A DNA stretch of 64,000 bases from Actinomyces ruminis. Lineage in GTDB: Bacteria; Actinomycetota; Actinomycetes; Actinomycetales; Actinomycetaceae. This document shows positions 1 to 8,667 of the stretch, piece by piece; positions within the stretch are counted from its first letter, which is position 1, and each line of letters opens with the position of its first letter. The stretch lies in NCBI RefSeq assembly GCF_002154335.2, contig NZ_MTPX02000042.1, positions 62,001 to 126,000 on the forward strand, written 5' to 3'. Made by a program: the position numbers and the translations under genes. Under the pieces are notes generated by a model. That model was given only the letters and a program-made list of their open reading frames with translations. It made no database searches and was not told where the DNA came from.

Positions 1-508
1 CTGCGGCATGAGTCTCGTCGATGTGCACGGAGTCGACGTGTCCGCCGGGGGAGCGCCGGCCGATCAGACAGGTGGGTGCCTCCTCGCCGAGGGCCACCAG
101 TTGCGCATCCGTAAGCCAGGGGGAGACGAGGATGATTCCGAGTACACGCACCCCCAACAGAGAGTCGATAGCTCGTTGCAGGCGCTCCTGATCCTCGGCT
201 CCGACGGTGACGAATACGGTCAGTCCCTGCTGGGCGGCGACGTCGTCGAGGGAGCGGGAGACCTGCTCGAAGAAGGCGTTTCTGAGGTTGGGCAGTACCA
301 GGCCGATGGTGTTGGAGCGTTGGCGGGCGAGGGCGGAGGCTGCCGTATTGATCCGATAGCCGAGGGAGGCGGCCACCTCCAGGATGTGTGTACGTGTCTC
401 CTCGGCGACCTTGGGAGAACCGCTTAGTGCCAGGGAGACGAGGCTGCGTGAGACTCCGGCAGCCGCGGCGACGTCTGACTGGGTGACGTCGTGACCGCTG
501 ACAGACAT
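1..508 (-). CDS. LacI-family transcriptional regulator, C-terminus outside window
   Basis: The reading frame runs from an ATG at 508 leftward off the window edge. The N-terminus is a LacI-type helix-turn-helix (residues about 9-30: TQSDVAAAAGVSRSLVSLAL), followed by the hinge and the start of the periplasmic-binding-protein-like effector domain (NTIGLVLPNLRNAFFEQV). LacI proteins repress sugar or polyol genes and are released by a small ligand. It is divergent from the alcohol dehydrogenase at 718, and a palindrome lies between them, so local control of that gene is likely. Its effector cannot be told because the ligand domain is cut. Confidence 0.93.
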   Translation of the reverse strand, partial: MSVSGHDVTQSDVAAAAGVSRSLVSLALSGSPKVAEETRTHILEVAASLGYRINTAASALARQRSNTIGLVLPNLRNAFFEQVSRSLDDVAAQQGLTVFVTVGAEDQERLQRAIDSLLGVRVLGIILVSPWLTDAQLVALGEEAPTCLIGRRSPGGHVDSVHIDETHAA

Positions 509-514
509 GGCATT

Positions 515-546
515 CCCTTCCGTCCGCGCTCGGGCGGACGGAAGGG
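515..546 (-). promoter_or_regulatory. Perfect hairpin covering the Shine-Dalgarno of the LacI gene
   Basis: A 13-bp perfect stem (515-527 with 534-546, loop 6 nt) sits six bases upstream of the ATG at 508. On the minus strand the 3' arm contains GGAAGGG, the only good ribosome binding site, so the transcript would hide its own start signal. It may be a translational brake or a protein-bound site; the function is inferred. Confidence 0.5.
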
Positions 547-621
547 ACTCTAGCCGATGTGGTGGATGCGACGTTGCTCCGGATAGCGGTGCCTGCCGCT
601 CGGACTCTCAAACGCAGGGGC

Positions 622-637
622 ATTTGTCCTGACAAAT
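622..637. promoter_or_regulatory. Palindromic operator candidate upstream of the alcohol dehydrogenase
   Basis: ATTTGTC-CT-GACAAAT is a perfect 7-2-7 inverted repeat in an AT-rich pocket 80 bp before the dehydrogenase start and between divergent genes. Its size and symmetry fit a LacI-family operator for the regulator at 1-508. Confidence 0.55.
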
Positions 638-717
638 ATCGTATTGGCGTGGTAGTCTGCACCCAGGCCACGCGCCGGGGGCGCGATCGTCGCGTCCGCT
701 TCGAGAGAGACACCCAC

Positions 718-1871
718 ATGACGAGCAACGAAGCAGTCCAGAACACCACCATCCCGGAAACCATGCGCGCCGCGGTGCTGCGCGACCCCGAGGTCGGCCT
801 CGAGGTCGAAACCATCCGCACTCCCCACCCGAAGAGCGGGGAGGTCCTGATCAAGGTCGCCGCCTGCGGCCTGTGCCACTCCGACCTTCACGTGATCGGC
901 GGCGCTATCGCTTCCCGCTTCCGGCCGTGCTCGGCCATGAGGTCACCGGCGCCATCGTCGAGGTCGGCCCCGGCAACGAGCACACCGGCCTGAAGGTGGG
1001 CCAGAACGTGGCCGGCGGCTTCCTCATGCCCTGCGGCCAGTGCGAGGCCTGCGCTGCCGGACACGACGAGCTGTGTGGTCCCTTCTTTGACCTCAACCGC
1101 CTGCAGGGCCTGCTCTACGACGGCACCACCCGCCTGGCCACCCTCGAGGGCGACCCCATCTACATGTACTCCATGGGTGGCCTGGCCGAATACGCGGTGA
1201 TCCCGGCCACCTCCGTCGCCCCCGTGCCCGACACCCTGGACCTCGTGCCCGGCGCCATCCTCGGCTGTGCCGCCATGACCGGCTACGGCGCCGTGCGCCG
1301 CGGCGCCGACCTGCGCTTCGGAGAGACCGTCGCCGTCGTCGCCACCGGCGGGGTAGGTACCAACATCGTCCAGGTCGCGCGCGCCTTCGGCGCCAGCCAG
1401 GTCATCGCCATCGACGTCTCCGACGACAAGCTCGCCCCCATGCCCGGCTACGGCGCCACCGCGGTGGTCAACTCCGTCACCCAGGACGCCCGCGAGGAGG
1501 TCCTGAAGCTCACCGGCGGCAAGGGTGTCGACGTCGCCTTCGAGGCGCTCGGCATCCCCGCCACCTGGAAGACCGCCCTGGACGTCCTCGCCGACGGCGG
1601 CCGCATGGTTCCGATCGGCCTGGGGGCCGGCGTGCAGACCGCGCAGGTGGAGATCAACCGCACCGTGCGCCGCTCGCAGAAGATCCTCGGCTCCTACGGC
1701 GCCCGCACCCGCCAGGACCTGCCGGCCGTGGTCGACCTGGCCGCCCGTGGGGTCATCAACTACAAGGACGTCGTCTCCCGCCGCTTCTCGCTCGAGGAGG
1801 CCGGCGTCGGCTACGCGGCCCTGCGCAATCGCCAGATCCAGGGTCGCGCCGTGGTGGACATGAGCCTGTGA
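718..1871 (+). CDS. Zinc-dependent alcohol dehydrogenase (MDR family), one frameshift
   Basis: Medium-chain dehydrogenase that oxidises an alcohol or polyol with NAD(P). The N-terminus (CGLCHSDLHVIGG, catalytic-zinc Cys) is read from the ATG at 718. After about 903 the protein continues in the -1 frame with PLPAVLGHEVTG, the structural-zinc loop CGQCEACAAGHDELC and the nucleotide-binding VVATGGVGTNIVQ. One missing base near 903 joins the halves into a protein of about 385 residues, the usual family length. It probably belongs with the LacI regulator upstream. The substrate is unknown; sugar alcohols are plausible given the nearby inositol genes. Other frameshifted genes here suggest a sequence error rather than true decay. 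Confidence 0.85.
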
Positions 1872-1886
1872 GGCGGGTGTGCCTGA

Positions 1887-1983
1887 CGTACGGTTTTCCG
1901 CTTCACGTACGCGTTTTGGAGCTTTTCGATGTTCTAGCGCGGAGAAACCTCCAAACGGCGTACGTGAGAGACAAACTCGTACG
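1887..1983. repeat. Dyad box array, CGTACG type, copy 1 (2 forward + 2 reverse)
   Basis: Four CGTACG boxes start at 1887, 1906, 1959 and 1978. The first two are preceded by (T)CAC or TGAC and followed by GTTTT-like sequence; the last two are the reverse complement (AAC..CGTACGTGAG). Box spacing is 19 bp in each arm. The pairs 1906/1964 and 1887/1983 share the same dyad centre (1935). It lies between convergent genes. A related copy is at 53189-53266. Confidence 0.8.
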
Positions 1984-2025
1984 TGAGAGGTCAGCGCCGG
2001 CGACTCCCGTGTCGTGTCCGGTCGA

Positions 2026-2062
2026 CGACGAGGCCCCGGTCCATGGGATCGGGGCCTCGTCG
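2026..2062. terminator. Bidirectional terminator hairpin
   Basis: CGACGAGGCCCCG (2026-2038) pairs perfectly with 2050-2062, loop 11 nt, between the convergent dehydrogenase and iolE-like genes. There is no long T tract, as is common in high-GC bacteria. Confidence 0.75.
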
Positions 2063-2095
2063 TGTGGCGGCGTCGGCGGGCGGACGCCGGACCGC

Positions 2096-3022
2096 TCAGA
2101 GGGGCAGCAGCGTGGACTCGATGTAGGCGCGGGCCTTGGCGCCGTACTCGTGCGGGTTGGCGATGGCCGGGTCCTGCTCGGCCTCCACCAGGATCCAGTC
2201 CCGGTAGCCGTGGTCGATCAGGAACCGGTAGGGCTCGGTGAAGTCGATCATGCCGTCGCCGGGGACGGTGAACATGCCCGCTAGGAAGGAGTCCAGGAAG
2301 GAGCGCTCCAGCCGCTTGGACTCCTCCAGCTTCTCCGGGCGCACGTCCTTGAAGTGCACGTGCGCCACGCGGTCGATGGTGGCCTGAAGCAGGCCCATGA
2401 CGTCGCCGTCGCCCACGAAGGCGTGGCCGGTGTCGAACAGCAGGCTGACCTTATCCGGGTCGGTCAGCTCCATGAGCTTGATGGTCTCGGCCTTGGTCTG
2501 GATGACCGTGCCCAGGTGGTGGTGGTAAACCAGCGTGAGCCCGTGCTCCCCTGCGATCTCGCCGAGGCGGTTCAGGCCCGCGGCGAGCACGGGCCACTGC
2601 TCCTCGGTCAGGACCGGCTTGTTGGTGAAGATGCACACGTCGCGCTGGCCCTGCACGGAGCCGGTCTGCTCGGAGACGACCACGCGGGTGGCGCCCAGGT
2701 ATTGCAGGTACTCGCAGGTGGCGGTGAACTCCGGGATGACGGCGTCCACGCCGTCGCGCACGATGAAGGAGGAGAACCACTGGGCGACGATCTTGATGCC
2801 GCGGGCGTCGGCGCGCTGTTTGGCAACCTCCTTGGCCGGGAACCAGCCGGCCACCTCGGTGCCGCGGTAGCCCAGGTCGGCCAGGTCCAAAAGCATGTCC
2901 TCCAGGGTGTTGAAGGCACCGATCTCCTTGATGTCGTCATTGCGCCAGGCGATGGGGTGCATGCCCCAGGTGATGCCGTGGGGGTCGTTAATGGCGGTGG
3001 CGGGGTCGAGGCGGAAGCTCAT
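2096..3022 (-). CDS. iolE: Myo-inosose-2 dehydratase-like sugar isomerase/epimerase
   Basis: A 308-residue TIM-barrel of the AP endonuclease 2/xylose isomerase-like family. Motifs match IolE: GITWGMHPIAWRND near the start, VYHHHLGT, LLFDTGH, HVHFKDVR, TVPGDG and LVEAEQDP, which carry the metal-binding Glu/Asp/His residues. IolE dehydrates 2-keto-myo-inositol to a diketone in cytosolic inositol breakdown. It lies 57 bp downstream of a Gfo/Idh/MocA dehydrogenase on the same strand, the usual partner that makes the keto-inositol. The pair is likely one operon. The ATG at 3022 is preceded by AAAGGAGAT, a good ribosome binding site. Confidence 0.85.
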   Translation of the reverse strand: MSFRLDPATAINDPHGITWGMHPIAWRNDDIKEIGAFNTLEDMLLDLADLGYRGTEVAGWFPAKEVAKQRADARGIKIVAQWFSSFIVRDGVDAVIPEFTATCEYLQYLGATRVVVSEQTGSVQGQRDVCIFTNKPVLTEEQWPVLAAGLNRLGEIAGEHGLTLVYHHHLGTVIQTKAETIKLMELTDPDKVSLLFDTGHAFVGDGDVMGLLQATIDRVAHVHFKDVRPEKLEESKRLERSFLDSFLAGMFTVPGDGMIDFTEPYRFLIDHGYRDWILVEAEQDPAIANPHEYGAKARAYIESTLLPL

Positions 3023-3079
3023 GAGATCTCCTTTGATGCGGACGGGGTGGATCCGTAGTGGTGGTAATCGGTGGATGGG

Positions 3080-4275
3080 TCAGGCGTCGAAGGTGGTCCG
3101 GCCCTCGACGCGGGCGACGTCGTGCCACTGGCCGTCGGCGGCGGAGGCGACGACAGCGGCGTCGACCTCGGCGGCGCACCAGGCGTCCGCGGCGGAGGGG
3201 GCGTGCTGCTCGCCGGTCAGGACGGAGCGGACGAATTGGGCGGCCTCAATGGACTTCAGATCGTCGAAGCCCATCGAGGTGCCGATGGCGGGCTGGTAGC
3301 GGTGCCACTCGCCCCAGGCGGGGCCGGCCATGGCGCGGCGGTAGCCGTGGGTGGGGCCGCCGTCGACGCCGAGGCAGACCTGCAACTCGTTGAGTCGTTC
3401 GAAGTTCCAACGCACCGAGCCCTCGGTGCCGTAGACCTCCACCACGTACTCGGCGCGTGGGCCGACGCTCACGCGGGATGACTCCATGGTGGCAACGGCG
3501 CCGGAGTCGAAGCGGGCGAGCATGCCCACGTAGTCCTCGTTCTCCACCTCGCCGACCTCGTCGCCGATCTCGAAGCCGGAGTGGCCGATGCCCATCTTGG
3601 TGGGGATGGGGCGCTCCTTGATAAAGGTGCCGGTCAGAGCGGTCACCGAGCGATGCGGCCGATCAGGTACTGGGCCAGGTCCGCTCCGTGGCTCATCAGG
3701 TCGGGGACGACGCCGGCACCGGCCTTCTCCCGGGAGGCGCGCCAGGTCAGCGGGCTGCGGGGGGAGGAGTTGTAGTCGGCGATGAACCAGACGCGGGCGT
3801 TGGTGATGCGACCGAGCTTCCCGGAGCGGATGAGTTCGCGCATGTACTCGATGGCGGGTACGTGCCGGTAGTTGAAGCCGACGCAGGTGACCAGGCCGGC
3901 GGACTCGGCGGCGCGGGCGATGTTCTCGGACTGCTGCGCGGAGGTGCCCATGGGCTTCTCGATCCAGAAGGGTTTGCCGGCCTGGACGGCGGCCAGTGCG
4001 ATCTCCTCGTGCAGGAAGTTGGGGGAGGCGATGGAGACGATGTCGACTTCCGGGTCGGCCAGCAGCTCGCGGTAGTCCGCGCAGGCGCGTGCGAAGCCGA
4101 GGTCCTCGACTGCGGCCCGCTGCGCCTCCTCGATCGGGTCGGCGGCGGCCACGAGGCGGGCCTCGACGCCCAGCTCGGGGAAGCGCTCGGACAGGGCGCG
4201 GTAGCTGCGGGCGTGCAGGCGTCCCATCCAGCCCAGGGAGATGACTCCGACTCCCAGCTTGCGTTTGGTGCTCAT
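3080..4275 (-). CDS. Gfo/Idh/MocA dehydrogenase (inositol dehydrogenase-like), one frameshift
   Basis: NAD(P)-dependent oxidoreductase, probably oxidising myo- or scyllo-inositol to feed IolE downstream. Residues 1-210 from ATG 4275 give the Rossmann domain (GVGVISLGWMGRLHARSY) and the EKPMG motif with its catalytic Lys. The C-terminal domain (SVTALTGTFIKERPIP ... MGFDDLKSIEAAQFVRSVL) continues one frame over after about 3650. Restoring one base (ATCGC to ATCCGC fits) gives about 398 residues, normal for the family. A LacI gene lies upstream on the same strand, and a palindrome at 4327-4347 may be its operator. Confidence 0.85.
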
Positions 4276-4326
4276 GGGTGACTCCTTCGCCGACCGCCGT
4301 GGTCGGCATTGCGGCGTTTAAAAACG

Positions 4327-4347
4327 GCGTAACCAGCGTGGTAACGC
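4327..4347. promoter_or_regulatory. Palindromic operator candidate before the inositol operon
   Basis: GCGTAACCA-GCG-TGGTAACGC is a 9-3-9 inverted repeat with one mismatch, 52 bp upstream of the dehydrogenase ATG. It fits a LacI-type operator, most simply for the regulator at 4636-5643. Confidence 0.5.
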
Positions 4348-4478
4348 GCGTCAGCGATGACGTGTGAGCGAGTCTACGGGTGGCGCAATTGTCCTGTCAA
4401 GAGGCGGTGCCGTGGTCTTCCGGATGTCGGCTCGGGAGCCTGCTGGGTGCCTATGTGGCCGCGGTGTGGTCGGCAAAA

Positions 4479-4598
4479 TGTCCAAGATCGGCATGAACGC
4501 GGCGATGACGGCACGCGGCTGGCTCGGGCGCGTTGGAGTCATGCGGTTCTCGTGGACGCAAGGCCCGAGTGCGGGGGTGTTTCTGCCGATCTTGGACA
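4479..4598 (+). repeat. 120-bp TGTC/GACA element, copy 1
   Basis: The ends are perfect 15-bp inverted repeats (TGTCCAAGATCGGCA at 4479-4493 and its complement at 4584-4598). A core resembling CGTTGGAATCATGCGG starts at offset 52. Copies of identical length and core offset occur at 16348-16467, 47782-47901 and, inverted, 53386-53505. No coding capacity is seen. Confidence 0.8.
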
Positions 4599-4635
4599 GT
4601 TCCCGCGCATTCCCCTGCCCCGCAGGCCGGCCGGA

Positions 4636-5643
4636 TCAGAGTCGGGCGGTCGAGGAACGCTGAACCAGACGGGCGGGGATGACTTGGCAGTAGCCGGAAA
4701 CGTCTCCGGGCATCAGTAGTGCCTCTAGCGCGCCGGCCGCCAGCATGTCCGGATTCTGATCGATGCTCGTGATGTGCAATTCGGCGCGTTCCGCCAGAGC
4801 GGTGTTGTCGTAGGAGGAGATCCCTAGCTGTTGGGGAATGTCCAGTCCTAGGCTCAGTCCGGCCGCGACGGCGTCGATCGCCAGCAGGTCGTTGTAGGCG
4901 ATCAGCCCGAGCGGTCCCTCGCCGTCGGCCAGCGCGCGCGAGATGGCCTCGCGCACCCCCGCCTCGGCGTCGATCTCGGTGAAGTCCATCCCCGCCCGCG
5001 CTGCCTGGGCGCGGCATTCTTCCACCCGCTCGCCCAGAATCGTCTCCCGCAGCCGGGCGGCGGGAGACAGGAACGCTAGGCGGCTGTAACCCCGAGAGCT
5101 CAGATGTTCGACGGTCAAGCGGGCGGCGTCGGTCTCGTCTAGTCGCACCGTGGCAATGCCGGCGGACTGCGGCAGGGTGCGGTCGACGACGCACAGGCGG
5201 ACTTGCTGCCCCAGCTCTCTCAGCTCTTCAGGTGTCATGGAGGTGCCCGGAAGGATGAGTCCGGCCGGGCGCAGGGACAACACATCGTCGATGGTGGAGC
5301 TTTCCAGCTTGTCTACCAGGTCGGAAACCAGGGTGATCAGGGTGTACCCGGCCCGCTTAGCGCGGCGGCGCAGGGCGCGCAGCAGCAGGTCGAAGAAAGG
5401 ATTGTCCAGGTAGGGAAGTACCACTGCTAGGCGTCGGGATCGCTGTGCCGCCAGCTCTGCCGCCGCGGCGTTGGTGTGGTAGTCGAGTTGGGCGGCGGCG
5501 TCCAGGATGCGACGGCGGGTCTCCTGGGACATGCGCCCCTCGCCCTTGAGTGCCAATGACACCAGGCCGCGTGAGACACCGGCTGCGTCGGCGACGTCCT
5601 GTTGGGTGGCGTGAGCCGACACCGGACGCGAGGTGCTTGACAA
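4636..5643 (-). CDS. LacI-family transcriptional regulator
   Basis: Complete 335-residue repressor. The N-terminal helix-turn-helix (about residues 13-34, TQQDVADAAGVSRGLVSLAL) is followed by a two-lobed ligand domain (RRLAVVLPYLDNPFFDLLLRAL ... GLIAYNDLLAIDAVAAGLSLG ... ISSYDNTALAERAELHITSI). It lies upstream of the inositol pair on the same strand and is divergent from the small membrane protein at 5922. Two palindromes flank it (4327-4347, 5784-5797), so it may control both sides. The ligand is not predictable; an inositol derivative is plausible by neighbourhood. Confidence 0.9.
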   Translation of the reverse strand: MSSTSRPVSAHATQQDVADAAGVSRGLVSLALKGEGRMSQETRRRILDAAAQLDYHTNAAAAELAAQRSRRLAVVLPYLDNPFFDLLLRALRRRAKRAGYTLITLVSDLVDKLESSTIDDVLSLRPAGLILPGTSMTPEELRELGQQVRLCVVDRTLPQSAGIATVRLDETDAARLTVEHLSSRGYSRLAFLSPAARLRETILGERVEECRAQAARAGMDFTEIDAEAGVREAISRALADGEGPLGLIAYNDLLAIDAVAAGLSLGLDIPQQLGISSYDNTALAERAELHITSIDQNPDMLAAGALEALLMPGDVSGYCQVIPARLVQRSSTARL

Positions 5644-5783
5644 GTCGTCTCCTCAAGGTGCTCAAGGTGCCGTGGCGAAGGCGGGCTGACTGCCTCAGGA
5701 TAAGGGACGGGTTCTGGAGGTGGGATGCGGTCGGCGGTGGGTGAGCTTGGGTGGAGGTCGGGGCGTGACGCGCTTATCAACGA

Positions 5784-5797
5784 TTTGTATTTACAAA
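5784..5797. promoter_or_regulatory. Palindromic operator candidate
   Basis: TTTGTA-TT-TACAAA is a perfect 6-2-6 inverted repeat in an AT-rich spot between the divergent LacI gene and the membrane protein gene. It resembles the site at 622-637 in spacing and TTTGT half-sites. Confidence 0.5.
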
Positions 5798-5921
5798 CCG
5801 AGGGGGAGGTTTCTAAGGTACGGGTTGCCGGCCAGTCAGGCCGGTGCCGACCGGCAGGTCGGGCACACCGCCGTGCGGGCCGCCCGACCGGTTCCGCACA
5901 GGAACCGGAAGGAAAGCCACT

Positions 5922-6172
5922 ATGAACCTCCCGTCGTCGACGCCGTCGCCGTCACCACTTCGCAGTCCACCACCTCCACGCGGGGCGAGTTCAAGGCCAC
6001 CGACCTGCTCACCTTCCAGATCGGTCTGCTGGTCATCGGTGCGGTGCTCATGGTCATGACCGTGGTCGGTCTGGTCACCGCCTCTGCGCCGCTGCTGATC
6101 GCCGCCGTGCTGTTCGCTGCGGTCGCCATGTTCGCGAGCGTGCACACCGCCGTGAACTTGCTAGCCGATTGA
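5922..6172 (+). CDS. Small membrane protein, two predicted helices, one frameshift
   Basis: A strong ribosome binding site (GGAAGGAAAG) precedes the ATG at 5922. After three codons the coding frame moves by one missing base (about 5928) to a frame reading PPVVDAVAVTTSQST, then two hydrophobic helices (IGLLVIGAVLMVMTVVGLVTA and LLIAAVLFAAVAMFASVHTA). The corrected length is about 83 residues. No family is recognised. Position next to an operator-like palindrome suggests LacI control. Confidence 0.6.
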
Positions 6173-6304
6173 ATCACTGAACTGCCTTGGAGAGCGGGCC
6201 GGGCGCCCACTCCTCCTGAGCTGCGCGGGCAACGCAGGCCGCGCAGCAATGTGTCGCCGACGGCCCGGCCGCGGCCAAGGCCTGCGAACCCAGACCGATA
6301 ACCG

Positions 6305-6341
6305 AGCGCCGACCTGATTCCTCTGACGGTCGGCGCTTTTC
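6305..6341. terminator. Rho-independent terminator
   Basis: AGCGCCGACC (6305-6314) pairs perfectly with 6328-6337 and is followed by TTTT. It serves the plus-strand membrane protein and abuts the 3' end of the convergent MFS gene. Confidence 0.8.
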
Positions 6342-6348
6342 GATACCT

Positions 6349-7714
6349 TCAGCGCAGAGCCTCCAGTGCCCAGGGCAGCGCCGCTACCGCACTCACCAGG
6401 CTGAGGACCTGGCAGCTGAGCACGACGCCGAGCGCCGCGGGAGCGGGTGCCAGTGCCAGTAACAACGCCGGCCCTAATACGGCCACCAACTGCACCAGGG
6501 GCCTGATCGAGGCGGTCGCCCGTCGTTGCGAGCGCAGCAGCCATGGCGGCACGAGTGGTCGATGCTGCCGGTGCAGGCCGGTGCGACGGCCGTGAATTGG
6601 CAGGCCACCAGCAGTACGTCGACGATGACCAAAAGCGTCGTCCGGCCGACGTCGGGGACCGTATCGGTCAAGGCCAGCAGGGTGATGCCGCAGGCGGACG
6701 TTCCGATACCCGCAAGAATCCAGGCGTAGGTGAAGTGGTCGCCGCGCCGCCTGGTGCCGAGTACCGCGGCCGCCGTCCAGGCTGCCGCCAGCAGCGCCGC
6801 GATCCCGAGTGGCAAAGGAGTCGATACCGATCCGGTGACGGTCCCGGCCGTCTCTGTCAGCAGGGCCGGGCCCAGACATAGCGCCGCCAGCCCCAGCGGA
6901 AGCGCCTGTACGACCTCCAGCAGCAGCCCGGCCACAACGGTGCGCCGCACACGCACAATCGACAGGTCTCCGCGACCGAGCGGCTGCTGCTCGCCCAGCG
7001 TGCCGGTATCCATCATCACCCAGTCGATGCCAACCGCGGCCTCGAGGCTGCCCAGCATTCGCTGCAGCGCCGCGTAGGCGGCCTCCGGCCGCCCCAGCGC
7101 CGCGTACCAGTGGGGCGTCTCCGGCAGGGTCAGTGCCAGCAGCAGCGAGGCCAGCGCCGCCAACTGGGGCACCAGCCAGGCGCATACCGCGCTCTGATCC
7201 GGGCCCAGCCGCGCGCCCAGGGCTCCGGCTAGCACCGCCAGGCCGGCACCCGCGGGGACCGTGGCGCGCACTCGCGGCATCAAGCGGCGGTGCCCATGCT
7301 CGGCCAATTCGTGGGCCAGCTTCGGTACCACGATCGCATAGCCGCCCACGCCCAGGCCGACCACCCCGATTCCGGTAGCGCGCAGGAGCGGCCCGTCCAC
7401 AGCGGCGATCAGGCAGCCGAGCGCCGTCAGGGCCGCGCACGCGAGCACCGCCGGACGGCGCCCGCAGGTGCGGGAGGCGAAGTCCAGGGCGGGCGCTCCC
7501 ACCAGGGAGCCCACCGGCAGGGCGGACAGTGTCAACAGAACGGCCGGCAGGGCTGCGGAGGCGGTGCCTCCGTGGGCGGTCAGCGCAGCCCGCGCGCGAC
7601 GTCGTCGGCCAGGGAGTTGCCGATCGCGCCCCAGGCGGCGCCGGAGGCCAGTGTGGAGCTGACGAGCAGAGCCCGCAGGTGCCTTTGCGCCGGGGTGCGC
7701 TTAGCGGTCGTCAT
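6349..7714 (-). CDS. MFS sugar-porter-like transporter, two frameshifts
   Basis: About 455 residues after correction. From ATG 7714 the first 44 codons read LVSSTLASGAAWGAIGN and hit a stop; the main body continues one frame over from about 7586 (LTLSALPVGSLVGAPALDFASRTCGRRPAVLACAAL, the loop 2-3 RxGRR motif of sugar porters; then LPETPHWYAALGRPEAA, the mid-loop PETP motif). Near 6553 a second single-base shift leads to the last helices. The many hydrophobic segments fit 12 TM helices. The substrate is unknown. Both shifts are one missing base; with two in one gene, true decay is possible. Confidence 0.7.
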
Positions 7715-7813
7715 CAATCGCCTTCCTGCCGGGAGGGGCCGCCTGCAGGCGGCATCGCCAGACTGCGACCATGGGCCCCGTACGATGGGGCATACAGGGA
7801 TTAGAATGCCTTT

Positions 7814-8551
7814 GTGCTGACAATGTTGTCCACTCCGACGTGGCTTATCCTCATCGTGGCCGCTGCCGCCATCGGCCTGGCCAAGACCGCCCTGCCCGGC
7901 GCGGCCACGCTAGCGGTCGCCCTGTTTGCTACCGTGCTGCCTGCCAAGGAGTCCACCGGCACCATGCTCGTGCTGCTGCTGGTGGGCGACGTGCTGGCGA
8001 TCATCATGTACCGGCGCGACGCCGACTGGGGCACCTTGCGGCGTCTCGTGCCCGGGGTGCTGGCCGGTGTGGTGCTCGGGGCGCTGTTCCTGCGCCTGGC
8101 CTCCGACGAGGTCACCAAGAGGTTCATCGGCGTGCTGCTGATCGCCCTGATCGCCGTCACGCTGCTGCTCATGCGCCTGCCGCATCCACCGCAGCTCCAG
8201 GGCCGGGTGGGCCGCGCCATCTACGGCACCCTGGCCGGCTTCACCACCATGGCCGCCAACGCCGGCGGGCCGGTCACCACCATGTACTTCCTAGCCTCCC
8301 GCTTCTCGGTGCTCACCTTTCTGGGTAGCACCGCCTGGTTCTACTTCATCGTGAACCTGGTCAAGCTGCCCTTCTCTATCGGATTGGGCATCATCCGCCC
8401 CGACACGCTGTGGATGGACCTGGTGCTGGTACCGGTGGTGGTGGTCGCGGCCTTCGGCGGGCGGTGGCTGGCCGGGCGCATGAACAACAAGATCTTCGAC
8501 CCGCTGGTCACGGTGCTGACGGTCCTGTCTGCCGCCTACCTGCTGGTGTGA
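7814..8551 (+). CDS. TauE/SafE-family membrane permease
   Basis: Complete 245-residue, highly hydrophobic protein with about eight membrane helices. It shows the family pattern of two repeats with small polar motifs ([49 protein letters not shown]). Members export sulfite, sulfoacetate or other organosulfur anions; the substrate here is unknown. It is unlinked to sulfur genes and stands alone between the MFS gene and guaA. Confidence 0.85.
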   Translation: MLTMLSTPTWLILIVAAAAIGLAKTALPGAATLAVALFATVLPAKESTGTMLVLLLVGDVLAIIMYRRDADWGTLRRLVPGVLAGVVLGALFLRLASDEVTKRFIGVLLIALIAVTLLLMRLPHPPQLQGRVGRAIYGTLAGFTTMAANAGGPVTTMYFLASRFSVLTFLGSTAWFYFIVNLVKLPFSIGLGIIRPDTLWMDLVLVPVVVVAAFGGRWLAGRMNNKIFDPLVTVLTVLSAAYLLV

Positions 8552-8667
8552 GGTGGGCCGGAGGCGTCGGCGGGTGGCCTCACAGGCGCCGACGGGCCGG
8601 GCCGGGCGAGACCGCGGGGCCCGGACGCCGTCGTCGTCGCGGGGTGCAATGCCGCTATTCTGTGCCG

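Noticed and set aside
718-1871. Widespread programmed -1 frameshifting as the explanation for broken genes
   Set aside because: No shared slippery motif or downstream structure at the many sites; missing bases in homopolymers explain them more simply.
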